Assembly: GCF_001014975.1 (NCBI RefSeq) | Contig: NZ_BBXA01000033.1 | Coordinates: 372,001 to 436,000 of the forward strand | Source: Novosphingobium sp. MD-1 | GTDB taxonomy: Bacteria > Pseudomonadota > Alphaproteobacteria > Sphingomonadales > Sphingomonadaceae | Direction: 5' to 3' | DNA length: 64,000 nucleotides | Part shown: in pieces, positions 43,648-52,391 of the stretch | Layout: each line of letters starts with the position of its first letter | How positions within the stretch are numbered: position 1 is the stretch's first letter | Translations under genes and position numbers: made by a program | The notes under the pieces: model-generated | Seen by the model: only the letters and a program-made list of their open reading frames with translations | What the model was told of the DNA's origin: nothing | Database searches by the model: none

Positions 43648-46062
43648 TCAGAAGTGGTGTCCGAACTTGATCCCGAACAGTTGCGGTTTCACCGGATAGA
43701 CACGGTAGTAAGCCCCGCAGAACGACGGCGCGCAGGCCGTGTTGCGGCTCAGTTCCCCGCGCGCGTCGAAGGCGTTCTGGATGTATATCTGGAACGTCAT
43801 GTCGCCCAGTTGCCCGCCCACCGCGAAATCCGCCGTGGTGAAGGCCGGCGTCGGCCCGACCGCCGCATATTCGGCATCGGTCAGGAACGTCCGCGAATTG
43901 CTCTGATGCAGCACCGATCCCTGTACGTAGGCGTCGATCGAACCCAGCCGGAAGTTGTAGCGCGCGGTGGCCGATCCCTTGAACTTCGGCTGGATCGGCA
44001 GGCGCGTGCCCCGCGCCGCCGCCGGCACAACGCCCGGCACGCACACGCTGTTGCCGGCCGCATCGAACTGGCAGAAGTCCGTGGTCAGCTTGGCATCGAC
44101 ATACGTCCCCGAACCGGAAAGCTGGAATCCGCCCATCCGCCAGTCGAAGTTGCCCTCGATCCCGTGCACGCGCGCGTCGCCGGCGTTGTAGATGTTGGTG
44201 ACGCCCGCCTGCCCGACCGGACTGAGGCCGAACTGCAGCTTCTTCCACTTCTCGATGAACACGGCCCCGCCGATCGTCAGCTTGCGATCGAACCAGCTTG
44301 TCTTCCAGCCGATCTCGAAGTTGTCGAGCGTATCGGACTTGTAGGGCAGGATACCGGTCCTGCGGTTGAGGCCACCGGGGCGATAGCCCGTGGAATAGGT
44401 GGCATAGACCATCTTGTTCGGCGCGAACTTCCACGAAAGCGTGGCTTTGTGCGTCTCCCCGGAATCGACGAACTTGCCGTTGATGTTGGTACAGGGCCGG
44501 TCGGTTGAGGTCGTCGGCACGCAATTCGGATCTGCGGCATTGAAGGCAAAGCCCGAAAAGCCGATCTGCGTGTTCTTGGTGATGAAACCCCGGATGCCGA
44601 CGTCGAGTGTCAGGTTGGGCACAATGTCCCACGCGACATCGGCAAAGGCGGCGTAATCTCGGTCCACGCGGTTGGTGCGCGTCCGGAACGTCGAATCCCC
44701 GAACCCCGGAATCGGCTTGGGATAAAAGAACCCGTCCTGCGGGATCTGCGAGATGCCGGGAATGATATAATCCGCCTCAATGTAGTCGGTCTGCCGTTCG
44801 AAGAACAGGCCGGCCGTCAACCGCAACGGCTCCTTGGCGGGAGAGGAAATGCGCAGTTCGTGCGTCATCTTGGTATAGCGATCGGCCAGTACCTGGTAGG
44901 TCGTGGGATCGAGGAAGCCGCCGTTCCCTGTCGGGAAATAAGTGTAATAGAAGCCGCCCTGATGCGAGCCGCCGTCATAGGCGACGGTGTAATAGCTGTA
45001 GTCGGTCTGGTTGCTGGTATGGCGTTCGAAATAGCCGCCGGCATAGGTCACGTCCCAGTCAGAGAGCTTGCCCTCGATGGTCAGCGCGGCCTGATACCAG
45101 CTATCCTTGTTGAGATCGGGCGTGAAATCGTGAACCTGCAGGTCGCCGGCACGCGGATCGTAGAGGAAGGCTCCGTGCGCGACCTGACGCTGATAGGTAA
45201 TGCCCGGCATCACCGTCCAGTCATCGTCCAGATCAATCTTCAGCGCGGCTCGGCCGCCCCAGGTATCGACGTCGTTGAAGTCCTTCTTGACATACTTCGC
45301 GTTGTTGATGGTGACGTTGGTCGTCGGGTCATCATCGTTCAGAGTGTAGGTCCGCGTCGCCGGCGTGTTGTCGATATAGCCGCCGTCATGCTCGTAGAAG
45401 CCGACCAGACGGATCGCCGCACGCTCGCCCAGCGGGATGTTGACGAACGCTTCGGCGGTGCCGCCCACCGCGCCCTTGCCGAACTTGTTGAGATCAAGGT
45501 CATAACCGGCTGAAAACTTTGACGCATCGGGCTTATTGGTAATCAGGCGAAGCGTGCCTGAAAGCGAACTTGCGCCGTAAAGCGTGCCTTGCGGGCCGGA
45601 CAACGCCTCGACCCGCTCGATGTCATAGACATGGAAATCGACGTTGTTGGCGATCGTGGTCAGCGGCACTTCATCGAGATAGAGACCGCTCGCCGGGGCG
45701 GAGCCGCCGTGCAGCCCGTCACCACCGCTGGTCACGCCACGGAAGTAGATCTGGCTCTGGCTGGGACCGAACGACTGGAAGCTGACGCTGGGAAGCAGCT
45801 TCGCGTAATCGTCGAAGCTCTGCACCTGGCGCTGGTCCAGCTCGGTATTGCCGAGCGCCTGGATGCTTATCGGCACGTCCTGCAGGCGTTCGCTGCGCTT
45901 GGTGGCCGTAACCACGATATCGACCGGCTGGTTGGGGTCCGCCGCCTGCTGCGCGTACGCAACCCCGCTTCCCGCCAGCCCTGTTCCCGCCAGCGCGGTC
46001 GACCCCAGCAAGGCCCCCGCGCGCCACCACAAACCCGAAACACGACCGTCGCTACGCCGCAT
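43648..46062 (-). CDS. TonB-dependent outer membrane receptor
   Basis: An 804-aa TonB-dependent receptor. Signal peptide ending in GVAYAQQA (about 32-38), a TonB-box-like stretch PVDIVVTATKRSERLQDVPISIQAL, a plug domain to about 170 (GPQGTLYGASSLSGTLRLIT), then a 22-strand beta-barrel ending in a C-terminal aromatic (FGIKFGHHF). The start ATG has GGGGAG seven bases upstream; a TTG nine codons earlier is rejected. It probably imports the substrate of the neighbouring demethylation locus, judging only by position; the siderophore-type features are not distinctive. Confidence 0.93.
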   Translation of the reverse strand: MRRSDGRVSGLWWRAGALLGSTALAGTGLAGSGVAYAQQAADPNQPVDIVVTATKRSERLQDVPISIQALGNTELDQRQVQSFDDYAKLLPSVSFQSFGPSQSQIYFRGVTSGGDGLHGGSAPASGLYLDEVPLTTIANNVDFHVYDIERVEALSGPQGTLYGASSLSGTLRLITNKPDASKFSAGYDLDLNKFGKGAVGGTAEAFVNIPLGERAAIRLVGFYEHDGGYIDNTPATRTYTLNDDDPTTNVTINNAKYVKKDFNDVDTWGGRAALKIDLDDDWTVMPGITYQRQVAHGAFLYDPRAGDLQVHDFTPDLNKDSWYQAALTIEGKLSDWDVTYAGGYFERHTSNQTDYSYYTVAYDGGSHQGGFYYTYFPTGNGGFLDPTTYQVLADRYTKMTHELRISSPAKEPLRLTAGLFFERQTDYIEADYIIPGISQIPQDGFFYPKPIPGFGDSTFRTRTNRVDRDYAAFADVAWDIVPNLTLDVGIRGFITKNTQIGFSGFAFNAADPNCVPTTSTDRPCTNINGKFVDSGETHKATLSWKFAPNKMVYATYSTGYRPGGLNRRTGILPYKSDTLDNFEIGWKTSWFDRKLTIGGAVFIEKWKKLQFGLSPVGQAGVTNIYNAGDARVHGIEGNFDWRMGGFQLSGSGTYVDAKLTTDFCQFDAAGNSVCVPGVVPAAARGTRLPIQPKFKGSATARYNFRLGSIDAYVQGSVLHQSNSRTFLTDAEYAAVGPTPAFTTADFAVGGQLGDMTFQIYIQNAFDARGELSRNTACAPSFCGAYYRVYPVKPQLFGIKFGHHF

Positions 46063-46221
46063 GGCCAGCTCCCCATTGCCCTGTCGCAATCACGTTATGC
46101 TTATCGAATTTGTTGGGGAGGTTTTCATGCAATTAGACAATCGTCAAGCAATTATTCTCCAACTGTCTAGGATGATGCACGCGGATCACCCTAGACTCCG
46201 CGCCATCCGCCGGCCCGGCAT
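46063..46221 (-). promoter_or_regulatory. Promoter/operator region of the TonB receptor
   Basis: 159 bases, relatively AT-rich, between the MarR stop and the receptor start. Inverted elements TAGACA (46134-46139) and TGTCTA (46164-46169) flank a 24-base interval; on the minus strand a TAATTGC heptamer occurs twice, 19 bases apart. TTGACG (46142-46147 reversed) could be a -35 box. These are plausible binding sites for the adjacent MarR regulator; assignment is inference. Confidence 0.4.
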
Positions 46222-46707
46222 TCATGCCTTGTCGAATTCGCCCAGCAAACGGTCTCCGATGCGGACGAGCAGGGCGTCCAGCGTGGCCCTTTCCTCCGTC
46301 GAAAGGTCTTCCAGAAGGTGTTCATGGAACGCGGTGCGCTTGCCCAGCACATCGCGATAGACCCGTTCGCCCTCCGCCGTCAGCGTCAGGATCGGCGCGC
46401 GCCCATCGCGGGGGTTATCCTTGCGCGCCACCAGCCCCAACTCTTCGAGCGCGCTCACCGCGCGGCTGACCTCCGCACGATCGACCCAGGCAAGCGTCGC
46501 GATATCGCGCACCGTGCCGCCGCCCGGCATCAAACCCAGCCGGGCAAGCACGCGCCATTGGGCATAGGACAGATCGGTCTGCTGCGAGAGGGTGCGGATC
46601 GTGACGCGATCCATGATCTTGGCCAGAAGACTGATACGGAACGTCGGAAAATCGAGCTGGTCGATCTTCCATCCGGTCAATCCGGCATCCTGACTGTCCT
46701 CGCTCAT
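46222..46707 (-). CDS. MarR family transcriptional regulator
   Basis: A 161-aa MarR-type winged-helix regulator. Core: LSYAQWRVLARLGLMPGGGTVRDIATLAWVDRAEVSRAVSALEELGLVARKDNPRDGR (about 45-103), with the wing containing the basic residues. The start has GGAG six bases upstream. It stands directly upstream of the TonB receptor on the same strand, so it may control it and bind an aromatic or amine ligand; not proven. Confidence 0.92.
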   Translation of the reverse strand: MSEDSQDAGLTGWKIDQLDFPTFRISLLAKIMDRVTIRTLSQQTDLSYAQWRVLARLGLMPGGGTVRDIATLAWVDRAEVSRAVSALEELGLVARKDNPRDGRAPILTLTAEGERVYRDVLGKRTAFHEHLLEDLSTEERATLDALLVRIGDRLLGEFDKA

Positions 46708-46802
46708 GCCATCTCCGCCGCATCGGTCCGCGAACACCGGCTGGCCTGACCGCCGGATCGAAGCGTCAGTGTGTTGCGAAGCGGTGACTTGTCAACGCGT
46801 TC

Positions 46803-47897
46803 TCAAAGGTGGGGGCCGCCGGGATCAGCGGAAGCGCCTGCCACCAGCAGGATGTTGAGGCCGGATACCTGCGACGCCGCACCGGCTGCCGACGCGGGAT
46901 CGGACCAGTCGCTTCCGATCGCGCGCATGCCGGCGTCGCTGGCTTGCCATACGACTTCGGCATTGGCCTGGCTCCAGCGCAGCAGTTCCACATGGTCCGG
47001 GCCGGCCGGCATGTCGTCGAGCAGATGGCCCAGATGATAAGCGAACACGCCCTTGAACATGAAGCCGTCCGAACCGATCGAGGGAACCGGTTCGCGCAGA
47101 ATGCCGCCGGGCGTGGAGAGCAGGCGCGTCGCCGTGAGGGCCGTTCGCACCGCGAGATCGCGATAGGCCGGATCGCCGGTGATCGTGGTCAGATCGGTCA
47201 GCCCACCGATCAGCACGCCCTGGTTGTAAGTGAAATAGGGTTGCCCGTTGTTGCGACAGGAGGCGTTCAGGCCATCATTGACCAGCCCGTCGCGTCCGAT
47301 CATCGACGACTGGCTGATCCAGGACCAGATGCGCAAGGCCCACTCGCGATACGCCTGTTGTCCGGTCGCCAGATACAATTGCGTGGAGGCATAGAGCAGC
47401 AGTTCGTTGGTGATGGCGTTCTTGTACGATCGCGCGGGGTCCCACCATAGCCCGCCCTGGCAACGATCATCCCAATAGGTCGTGACGAGCCGGCGATAGG
47501 TATCGCTGGCATAGTCGAGCAACGCCGGATCGTGATCGCCGTTCCACGCGTGAACGCTGGCGATCACCGCCCACAGCGCATCATCGTTGAGCGCAAGGCC
47601 GGCCCTGTTGCGCACGGCGGCATCCACCCGCTCGCGCCACGCGCGATCGCCCGTGCGCCGTTCGTAATCGATCAGCGCGTCCACGATCACGAACCGCTGC
47701 CAGGGTTCGCTTGCGCCCCAGCCCGCGGGCTGGCCCCATTGCTGGTCCAGATAGGCCGCCACCGTTCGGGCACGCGCCGACCACGGCGCATCCTCCGCAT
47801 GAAGCGGCACGGCACACCCCGCGCCAAGGGCCACGATGCCCAGGCGGATCGCGAGCGACCGCAGCCGGCGCCTGCCTTTCACGGCACGGCCGGGCAT
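46803..47897 (-). CDS. Glycoside hydrolase family 76 (endo-alpha-1,6-mannanase type)
   Basis: A 364-aa secreted GH76-type protein. Signal peptide near residues 12-33 (LGIVALGAGCAVPLHA). The catalytic aspartate pair is D105-D106 in LNDDALWAV, and GGLWWDPARSYKNAITNELLLYAS (about 145-170) is the family's second signature, both on an (alpha/alpha)6 barrel. GH76 enzymes cut alpha-1,6-mannan, a fungal/yeast cell wall polymer. It starts directly after the GNAT stop with no gap, so it may be co-transcribed with GNAT and the aminotransferase. Confidence 0.88.
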   Translation of the reverse strand: MPGRAVKGRRRLRSLAIRLGIVALGAGCAVPLHAEDAPWSARARTVAAYLDQQWGQPAGWGASEPWQRFVIVDALIDYERRTGDRAWRERVDAAVRNRAGLALNDDALWAVIASVHAWNGDHDPALLDYASDTYRRLVTTYWDDRCQGGLWWDPARSYKNAITNELLLYASTQLYLATGQQAYREWALRIWSWISQSSMIGRDGLVNDGLNASCRNNGQPYFTYNQGVLIGGLTDLTTITGDPAYRDLAVRTALTATRLLSTPGGILREPVPSIGSDGFMFKGVFAYHLGHLLDDMPAGPDHVELLRWSQANAEVVWQASDAGMRAIGSDWSDPASAAGAASQVSGLNILLVAGASADPGGPHL

Positions 47898-48467
47898 TCA
47901 GGCCAGCGGACCGCTGGCGAAGCTATCGCGGGTGATCTCGTAGATCACGTGCAGCACCATCGCGCCGCCGCGCTCGACCACGTCGGTCGCGTCCGTCAGC
48001 CGGCCGCCGATCGCCTCGCAGGCCTTGCGTGAGCGGATGTTGTCCGCACCGATATGGAATACCACGCGCTGCACGCCGGTGAAGGCCTGCGCCAGCATCA
48101 GCCGCTTCATCTCGCGATTGTACGCCCCGCCCCAGCATTTGCGCGCCAGAAAGGTCCAGCCGATCTCGACTTGCGAACGCGCCGCGTCCAGTCCCTGAAA
48201 GCGGGAGGAGCCGACGATCTCCCCGCTCGCCCGGTCCATAGCGACGAGCGTTCCGCCCTTCTCCACCGCATCGGCCATGAAGGCGCGAAACACCGGCTCC
48301 TGCCACCGGTCATGCGCCGGATGCACTTCCCAGATCAGCGGATCGGACGCGACGGCGTATAGCGCTTCGTAGTCTTCGGGCCGGTAGGGGCGCAGAAGGA
48401 TGCGTTCCCCCTCCAGCACCGCCTGCCGGTCGAACAGCTCCGTCCCGGCCGGGTCAGGCCGCGACAT
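47898..48467 (-). CDS. GNAT family N-acetyltransferase
   Basis: A 189-aa RimJ-type GNAT acetyltransferase. Visible: the acetyl-CoA region AYNREMKRLMLAQAF followed by VQRVVFHIGADNIRSRKACEAIGGRL, the usual motif A/B of the family, and an N-terminal ILLRPYRPEDYEALY. The ATG of MSRPDPAG is used, overlapping the aminotransferase gene's 3' end by 14 bases. Target unknown. Confidence 0.87.
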   Translation of the reverse strand: MSRPDPAGTELFDRQAVLEGERILLRPYRPEDYEALYAVASDPLIWEVHPAHDRWQEPVFRAFMADAVEKGGTLVAMDRASGEIVGSSRFQGLDAARSQVEIGWTFLARKCWGGAYNREMKRLMLAQAFTGVQRVVFHIGADNIRSRKACEAIGGRLTDATDVVERGGAMVLHVIYEITRDSFASGPLA

Positions 48468-49626
48468 CACCGAGCGCTTCGATGAACTTCTCGATATTGC
48501 CATTGGTCAGCCCGGCAATGTTGATGCGCCCGGAACCGGCCATGTACACGCCATGCTTTTCGCGGATGGCCAGGATCTGCTCGCCGTTGAGCGGCAGCAT
48601 CGAGAACAGCCCGTGCTGCGTGCCGAGCGGCGCCATGTTGACCGTGCCGACCTGTTGCGCGGCGGCGAGGCGATCGCGCACCCAGCGCATCCGGTCGCGC
48701 ATCTCGTCAAGTTCGGCGAGCCACAGCTTCGTCAGCTCGGCATCTTCCAGCACCAGCCGCACGGCGGCCGCGCCGTGATCCGGCGGCATCGACCAGCTTG
48801 CCCGCGCGATCGTCGCGCCGTTCGACATCGCCTTGGCCAGCGCATCGGCATCCGACGTCACCGCATAGAACGCGCCGACGCGATCGCGGTAAAGGCCGAA
48901 GTTCTTGTCGCAGCTGTAGGCCACCAGCGCTTCCGGCACCGTCGCCAGCACCTTGCGCAGACCATAGGCATCGGCCTCCATGCCCGCGCCAAGGCCCTGG
49001 TAGGCCAGATCAAGGATCGGCAGCACGCCCTGTGCCTGCAGCAGCGGCGCGATCTCGTCCCACTGCGCATCGGTATAGTCGACGCCGGTGGGGTTGTGGC
49101 AGCAACCGTGCAGCAGCACGGCGTCGCCCGGTTCCGCGTGTGCCAGCGCCGCCTTGAGCGCATCGAGATCGGCCGCGCCATCGGCGGTCATGTGCGGGAA
49201 AGTCTTCAGTTCTAGGCCGATCGCGTTCACGATCTGGGCGTGGTTGGGCCACGAAGGCGTGCCCATCCACAGGCGCTTGATGCCGGCGCGCTTGGCCACT
49301 TCCACCGCCAGCCGCACCGCGCCGGTGCCGCCGGGCGCCTGCATGCCTTCCACCCGCGCACGATCGAAGTCCGCGCCGAAAACATAGGGGATCAGCGCAT
49401 GGACGAAGCCCATGTCGCCTTCAGGGCCGAGATAGGCCTTGGAATCCTGCGTATCGAGCAGCCGCTTCTCGGCGGCCTTGATCGCCGCGAAAACCGGAGT
49501 CGCGCCATCGGACGTGCGATAGACACCCACGCCCAGATCGATCTTGTCCGCGCGCGGATCGGCATTGTGCAGCTTGATCAGCGCAAGCAATGCATCGGCG
49601 GGCTGGGGAGCAAGATTTTCGAGCAT
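48454..49626 (-). CDS. Aromatic amino acid aminotransferase (TyrB/AspC type)
   Basis: A 390-aa class-I PLP aminotransferase of the aspartate/aromatic subgroup. PLP-lysine in YSCDKNFGLYRDRVGA (about 240); GVGVYRTSDGATPVF and QAPGGTGAVRLA near the N-terminus; HGCCHNPTGVDYT and LDLAYQGLG are typical. C-terminal RINIAGLTNGNIEKF holds the substrate-binding arginine. Acts on aromatic or dicarboxylic amino acids with 2-oxoglutarate. First of three co-directional genes with GNAT and GH76; a hairpin 29-49 bases upstream separates it from the DUF1134 gene. Confidence 0.93.
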   Translation of the reverse strand: MLENLAPQPADALLALIKLHNADPRADKIDLGVGVYRTSDGATPVFAAIKAAEKRLLDTQDSKAYLGPEGDMGFVHALIPYVFGADFDRARVEGMQAPGGTGAVRLAVEVAKRAGIKRLWMGTPSWPNHAQIVNAIGLELKTFPHMTADGAADLDALKAALAHAEPGDAVLLHGCCHNPTGVDYTDAQWDEIAPLLQAQGVLPILDLAYQGLGAGMEADAYGLRKVLATVPEALVAYSCDKNFGLYRDRVGAFYAVTSDADALAKAMSNGATIARASWSMPPDHGAAAVRLVLEDAELTKLWLAELDEMRDRMRWVRDRLAAAQQVGTVNMAPLGTQHGLFSMLPLNGEQILAIREKHGVYMAGSGRINIAGLTNGNIEKFIEALGDVAA

Positions 49627-49654
49627 GGGGTGTGTCCTGAAAGCTGCGGAAAAC

Positions 49655-49675
49655 GCGGCGGCTCCATGCCGCCGC
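49655..49675 (-). terminator. Hairpin terminator between DUF1134 gene and aminotransferase gene
   Basis: GCGGCGGC (49655-49662), five-base loop, GCCGCCGC (49668-49675). On the minus strand it is followed by GTTTTCC. Perfect 8-bp GC stem with a short T-run, just past the DUF1134 gene on the minus strand. Confidence 0.65.
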
Positions 49676-49784
49676 TATGCCTTCGGGGCAACCCCTGATT
49701 TGGCCTTTGGCCTGATTTGTCGACCAAAGAGGAGCCCGCCCGGCTCGCAGGCCGTTTCCGGTCAGGCGCCCCGCCGGACCCGCG

Positions 49785-50588
49785 TCAGAACGGCAGCCAG
49801 TTCTGCTTGTGCGAGAACTTCATGTAACCGGCGTTCACGCCCAGCCGCAGGCCAACGCCCATGCGCACCGGAATCAGCACCACATCGCCCCGGCGCAGAT
49901 AGCTGACGTTGAACCCGCCGACGAGGTAAGCCTGCCCCTCGCCCGCGCCGAAGCGGTGATAGAGATCCTCGCTGTCGTACAGGTTGTAAACCAGCACGAA
50001 CGTGTTGCCGGCATTGGCGCCGGCATCGAAGCCGATCGACGGACCTGTCCAGTAGACCGGCCGTTCGCCCTCCACCTTGTGGTGCAACGTGCCCGACCCG
50101 TACCGCAGGCCGACCACCAGCGCCCCGCCGGCCTCGCGTCCGGTAATGTACCCGTTGGGTTCGCCCTGCTTGCCCAGAATATCGCGGATCATCAGCGCCA
50201 GCCCCTTGGCGCCCTTGCCGAACACGCCTTCCGCTGCGCCGATAAGATCGTCTTCGTGATAGGTGTTGCCCGGCGCGGCCTGCGCGCTGGCCGGCGGCGG
50301 CACGGGCGCCGCGGTCGTCGTCGCGGGCAAAGACGGATCGGACGCCGGTGCCGGCACGGTGGACGGGGCTGGCAGGGCCGGCGTGGTGCCCACCTCTTGC
50401 CCGACGGGCGTGGCATAGGTTCCCGAAGACGGCGTGACCGGGGTGGCACGCGCCGCTGCGGTGCCGTGCGACAAATCGCCGTCGATCGCCGAATTGGGAT
50501 CGATCGTCTGCACCTGCGCCACTGCGGCTTGCCCCGCGACAAGCGCCAGCCCGGCGGCGGCCTGCATAATCCGGCGGTAGATATTCAT
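49785..50588 (-). CDS. DUF1134 (EipA-like) envelope protein
   Basis: A 267-aa DUF1134 protein. Signal peptide (AAGLALVAGQAAVAQ), a proline/serine/threonine linker (about 30-110), then the conserved domain from DDLIGAAEGVFGKGAKGLALMIRDILGKQGEPNGYITGREAGGALVVGLRYGSG to FSHKQNWLPF. In Brucella EipA supports envelope integrity. The gene lies directly upstream of tRNA-Ser, divergent. Function in this organism is inferred from family only. Confidence 0.9.
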   Translation of the reverse strand: MNIYRRIMQAAAGLALVAGQAAVAQVQTIDPNSAIDGDLSHGTAAARATPVTPSSGTYATPVGQEVGTTPALPAPSTVPAPASDPSLPATTTAAPVPPPASAQAAPGNTYHEDDLIGAAEGVFGKGAKGLALMIRDILGKQGEPNGYITGREAGGALVVGLRYGSGTLHHKVEGERPVYWTGPSIGFDAGANAGNTFVLVYNLYDSEDLYHRFGAGEGQAYLVGGFNVSYLRRGDVVLIPVRMGVGLRLGVNAGYMKFSHKQNWLPF

Positions 50589-50840
50589 ACGTCCATCCCG
50601 ATCCTGTTTATGCCCGGCCCCCGGCCGCAGCCGCCACGGTCAACCTTCAAGCACAGAATCCAGTCGTCGCTCCGCGACAATGAACGGGCGATGAGTCGAG
50701 TCGGAAATACGCCGGACCGACGAAAACAGGCGACGGTTGCCGCTTTTCCACCTTCCGGTTCAGGAATTGCAGGCGGCCGCCGGTCCCCCCTTGCCGCCTT
50801 GGTGAACCGCCGCTATAGGCCGCCCTCGCCGCTGCGATCC

Positions 50841-50933
50841 GGAGACGTGGGTGAGTGGCTGAAACCAACGGTTTGCTAAACCGTCGTACTGGTAAATCCG
50901 GTACCGAGGGTTCGAATCCCTCCGTCTCCGCCA
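50841..50933 (+). tRNA. tRNA-Ser(GCT)
   Basis: Complete serine tRNA, 90 bases plus an encoded CCA (50931-50933). Acceptor arms GGAGACG (50841-50847) and CGTCTCC (50923-50929), discriminator G, a D arm, anticodon stem ACGGT/ACCGT with loop TTGCTAA giving anticodon GCT (50875-50877), a long variable arm as in all type-II tRNAs, and GGTTCGAATCC T arm. An integrase gene follows 159 bases downstream, so its 3' end is the likely attachment site. Confidence 0.97.
50905..50933 (+). other. Probable integration site (attL side) in the tRNA-Ser 3' end
   Basis: The T arm to CCA of tRNA-Ser(GCT) sits directly upstream of a tyrosine integrase on the same strand, the usual arrangement when an element integrates at a tRNA 3' end and restores the tRNA. 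No second copy of this 3' segment is seen in the rest of the window, so the far junction is outside, was lost, or the exact core is shorter. Confidence 0.55.
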
Positions 50934-51091
50934 CCCTATGATCTGCAAGGCTCCCCTAAAGTCCTATTTTCCTTGCGTTTTGGGCGTTTTGCGGTCAGTA
51001 TTGTTCCTGATTTGTTTCGATCAATCCCGATGCATCCGCACCCATCCGGGGGCGTTTGTGGGGGCACTGAATCGCACATCCGGGGGCATCC

Positions 51092-52378
51092 ATGCTCACA
51101 GAACTCGCCATCAAGAATGCCAAGGCCAGGGACAAGGATTACAAGCTCGCCGATTCCGAGGGCCTCTACCTCTATGTGACCAAGTCCGGCCATCGCAGCT
51201 GGCGCTTGAAGTACCGGTTTGCCGGCAAGGAACGGCGGCTCGTTCTGGGCAGCTACCCCGATCTGCCCCTGAAGGCGGCGCGTGACCGGAAGATCGAAGC
51301 ACGCAAGATGCTGGCCGAAGGCCGCGATCCCGGGCTTGAGGCGCAAAAGGCCAAGGTCGAGCGCGCGGTGGCGGCCGGCAACACCTTCGAGGCGCTGGCG
51401 CGGGGCTGGTATGATCTACAGGAGAGCCGCTGGACGCGGGTCCATGCGGGCGATGTCATTGGCAGCCTCGAGAAGGAGGTGTTCCCCTGGATCGGCAAGC
51501 TACCCATCCGCGAGATCGATGAGCCGCTGGTGCTGTCGGTCTTGCGCAAGATCGAGCAGCGCGGCGCGATCGAGACCGCGCACCGGGTGCGCCAGCGGAT
51601 CTCGGCGGTGTTTGTCCATGCGATCGCCGAGGGCGCAGCAGCCCGCGATCCGGCGGGCGTGGTGACCAAGGCGCTGAGGCCCGTGCCGCGCGCCCGCAAG
51701 CGCCCGGCGCTGGTCTCGCTCGAGGCCCTGCATGACATGATCCGCAAGACCGAGGCCGAGCCGGCCTCACCGCTGACCAAGCTTGCCTCGCGCTTCCTGG
51801 CGCTGACCGCCCAGCGCCCCGGGATGATTCGCGCGCTGCCCTGGACCGAGATCGAGCACGTGGACTGGACCAGCGAGGCGCCCTGCTCCGATGCGCTATG
51901 GCGGGTGCCTGCCACCCGGATGAAGCTGATGCTTGAGCTCAAGCACGACGAAGGCTTCGAGCACCTGGTGCCGCTGTCGGCCGAGGCCGTGGCCGTACTC
52001 CGCGCGGTGCGTGCGCTGACCGGACGCGGGCCGCTCGTGTTCCCCAGCAACCGCAATGCGCGGGTGCCGATGAGCGAGAACACACTGAGCTACTTCTACA
52101 ACCGCTGCGGCTATCAGGGCCGCCACGTGCCGCATGGCTGGCGGGCCTCGTTCTCGACCATCATGAACGAATGGGCCGAGCGCGGCGGTACGCCGGGGGA
52201 TCGCCATGTCATCGACCTGATGCTGGCGCATATCCCGGAGGGCATCTCGGGCTCGGAAGGCGCCTACAACCGCGCTGCCTACCTCACGCGGCGCCGGGAG
52301 ATCGCGGAAGCGTGGGGCGCGATGCTGCTGGGGATCTTTCCGGCGCCAGCGAAGATGCTCGGCTGGCCCAGCCGTTAG
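51092..52378 (+). CDS. int: Tyrosine-type integrase, P4-like (DUF4102)
   Basis: A 428-aa site-specific tyrosine recombinase. N-terminal DUF4102 arm-binding domain (LTELAIKNAKARDKDYKLAD, about 1-90), then SAM-like core binding domain, then the catalytic domain with R247 (GMIRALPW), H348-x-x-R351 (HGWR) and the nucleophile Y397 (AAYLTRRRE). Reads away from tRNA-Ser. The start ATG follows a long GC-rich leader. It should insert and excise an element in the tRNA 3' end. Confidence 0.94.
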   Translation: MLTELAIKNAKARDKDYKLADSEGLYLYVTKSGHRSWRLKYRFAGKERRLVLGSYPDLPLKAARDRKIEARKMLAEGRDPGLEAQKAKVERAVAAGNTFEALARGWYDLQESRWTRVHAGDVIGSLEKEVFPWIGKLPIREIDEPLVLSVLRKIEQRGAIETAHRVRQRISAVFVHAIAEGAAARDPAGVVTKALRPVPRARKRPALVSLEALHDMIRKTEAEPASPLTKLASRFLALTAQRPGMIRALPWTEIEHVDWTSEAPCSDALWRVPATRMKLMLELKHDEGFEHLVPLSAEAVAVLRAVRALTGRGPLVFPSNRNARVPMSENTLSYFYNRCGYQGRHVPHGWRASFSTIMNEWAERGGTPGDRHVIDLMLAHIPEGISGSEGAYNRAAYLTRRREIAEAWGAMLLGIFPAPAKMLGWPSR

Positions 52379-52391
52379 GACGGACCTTGCG

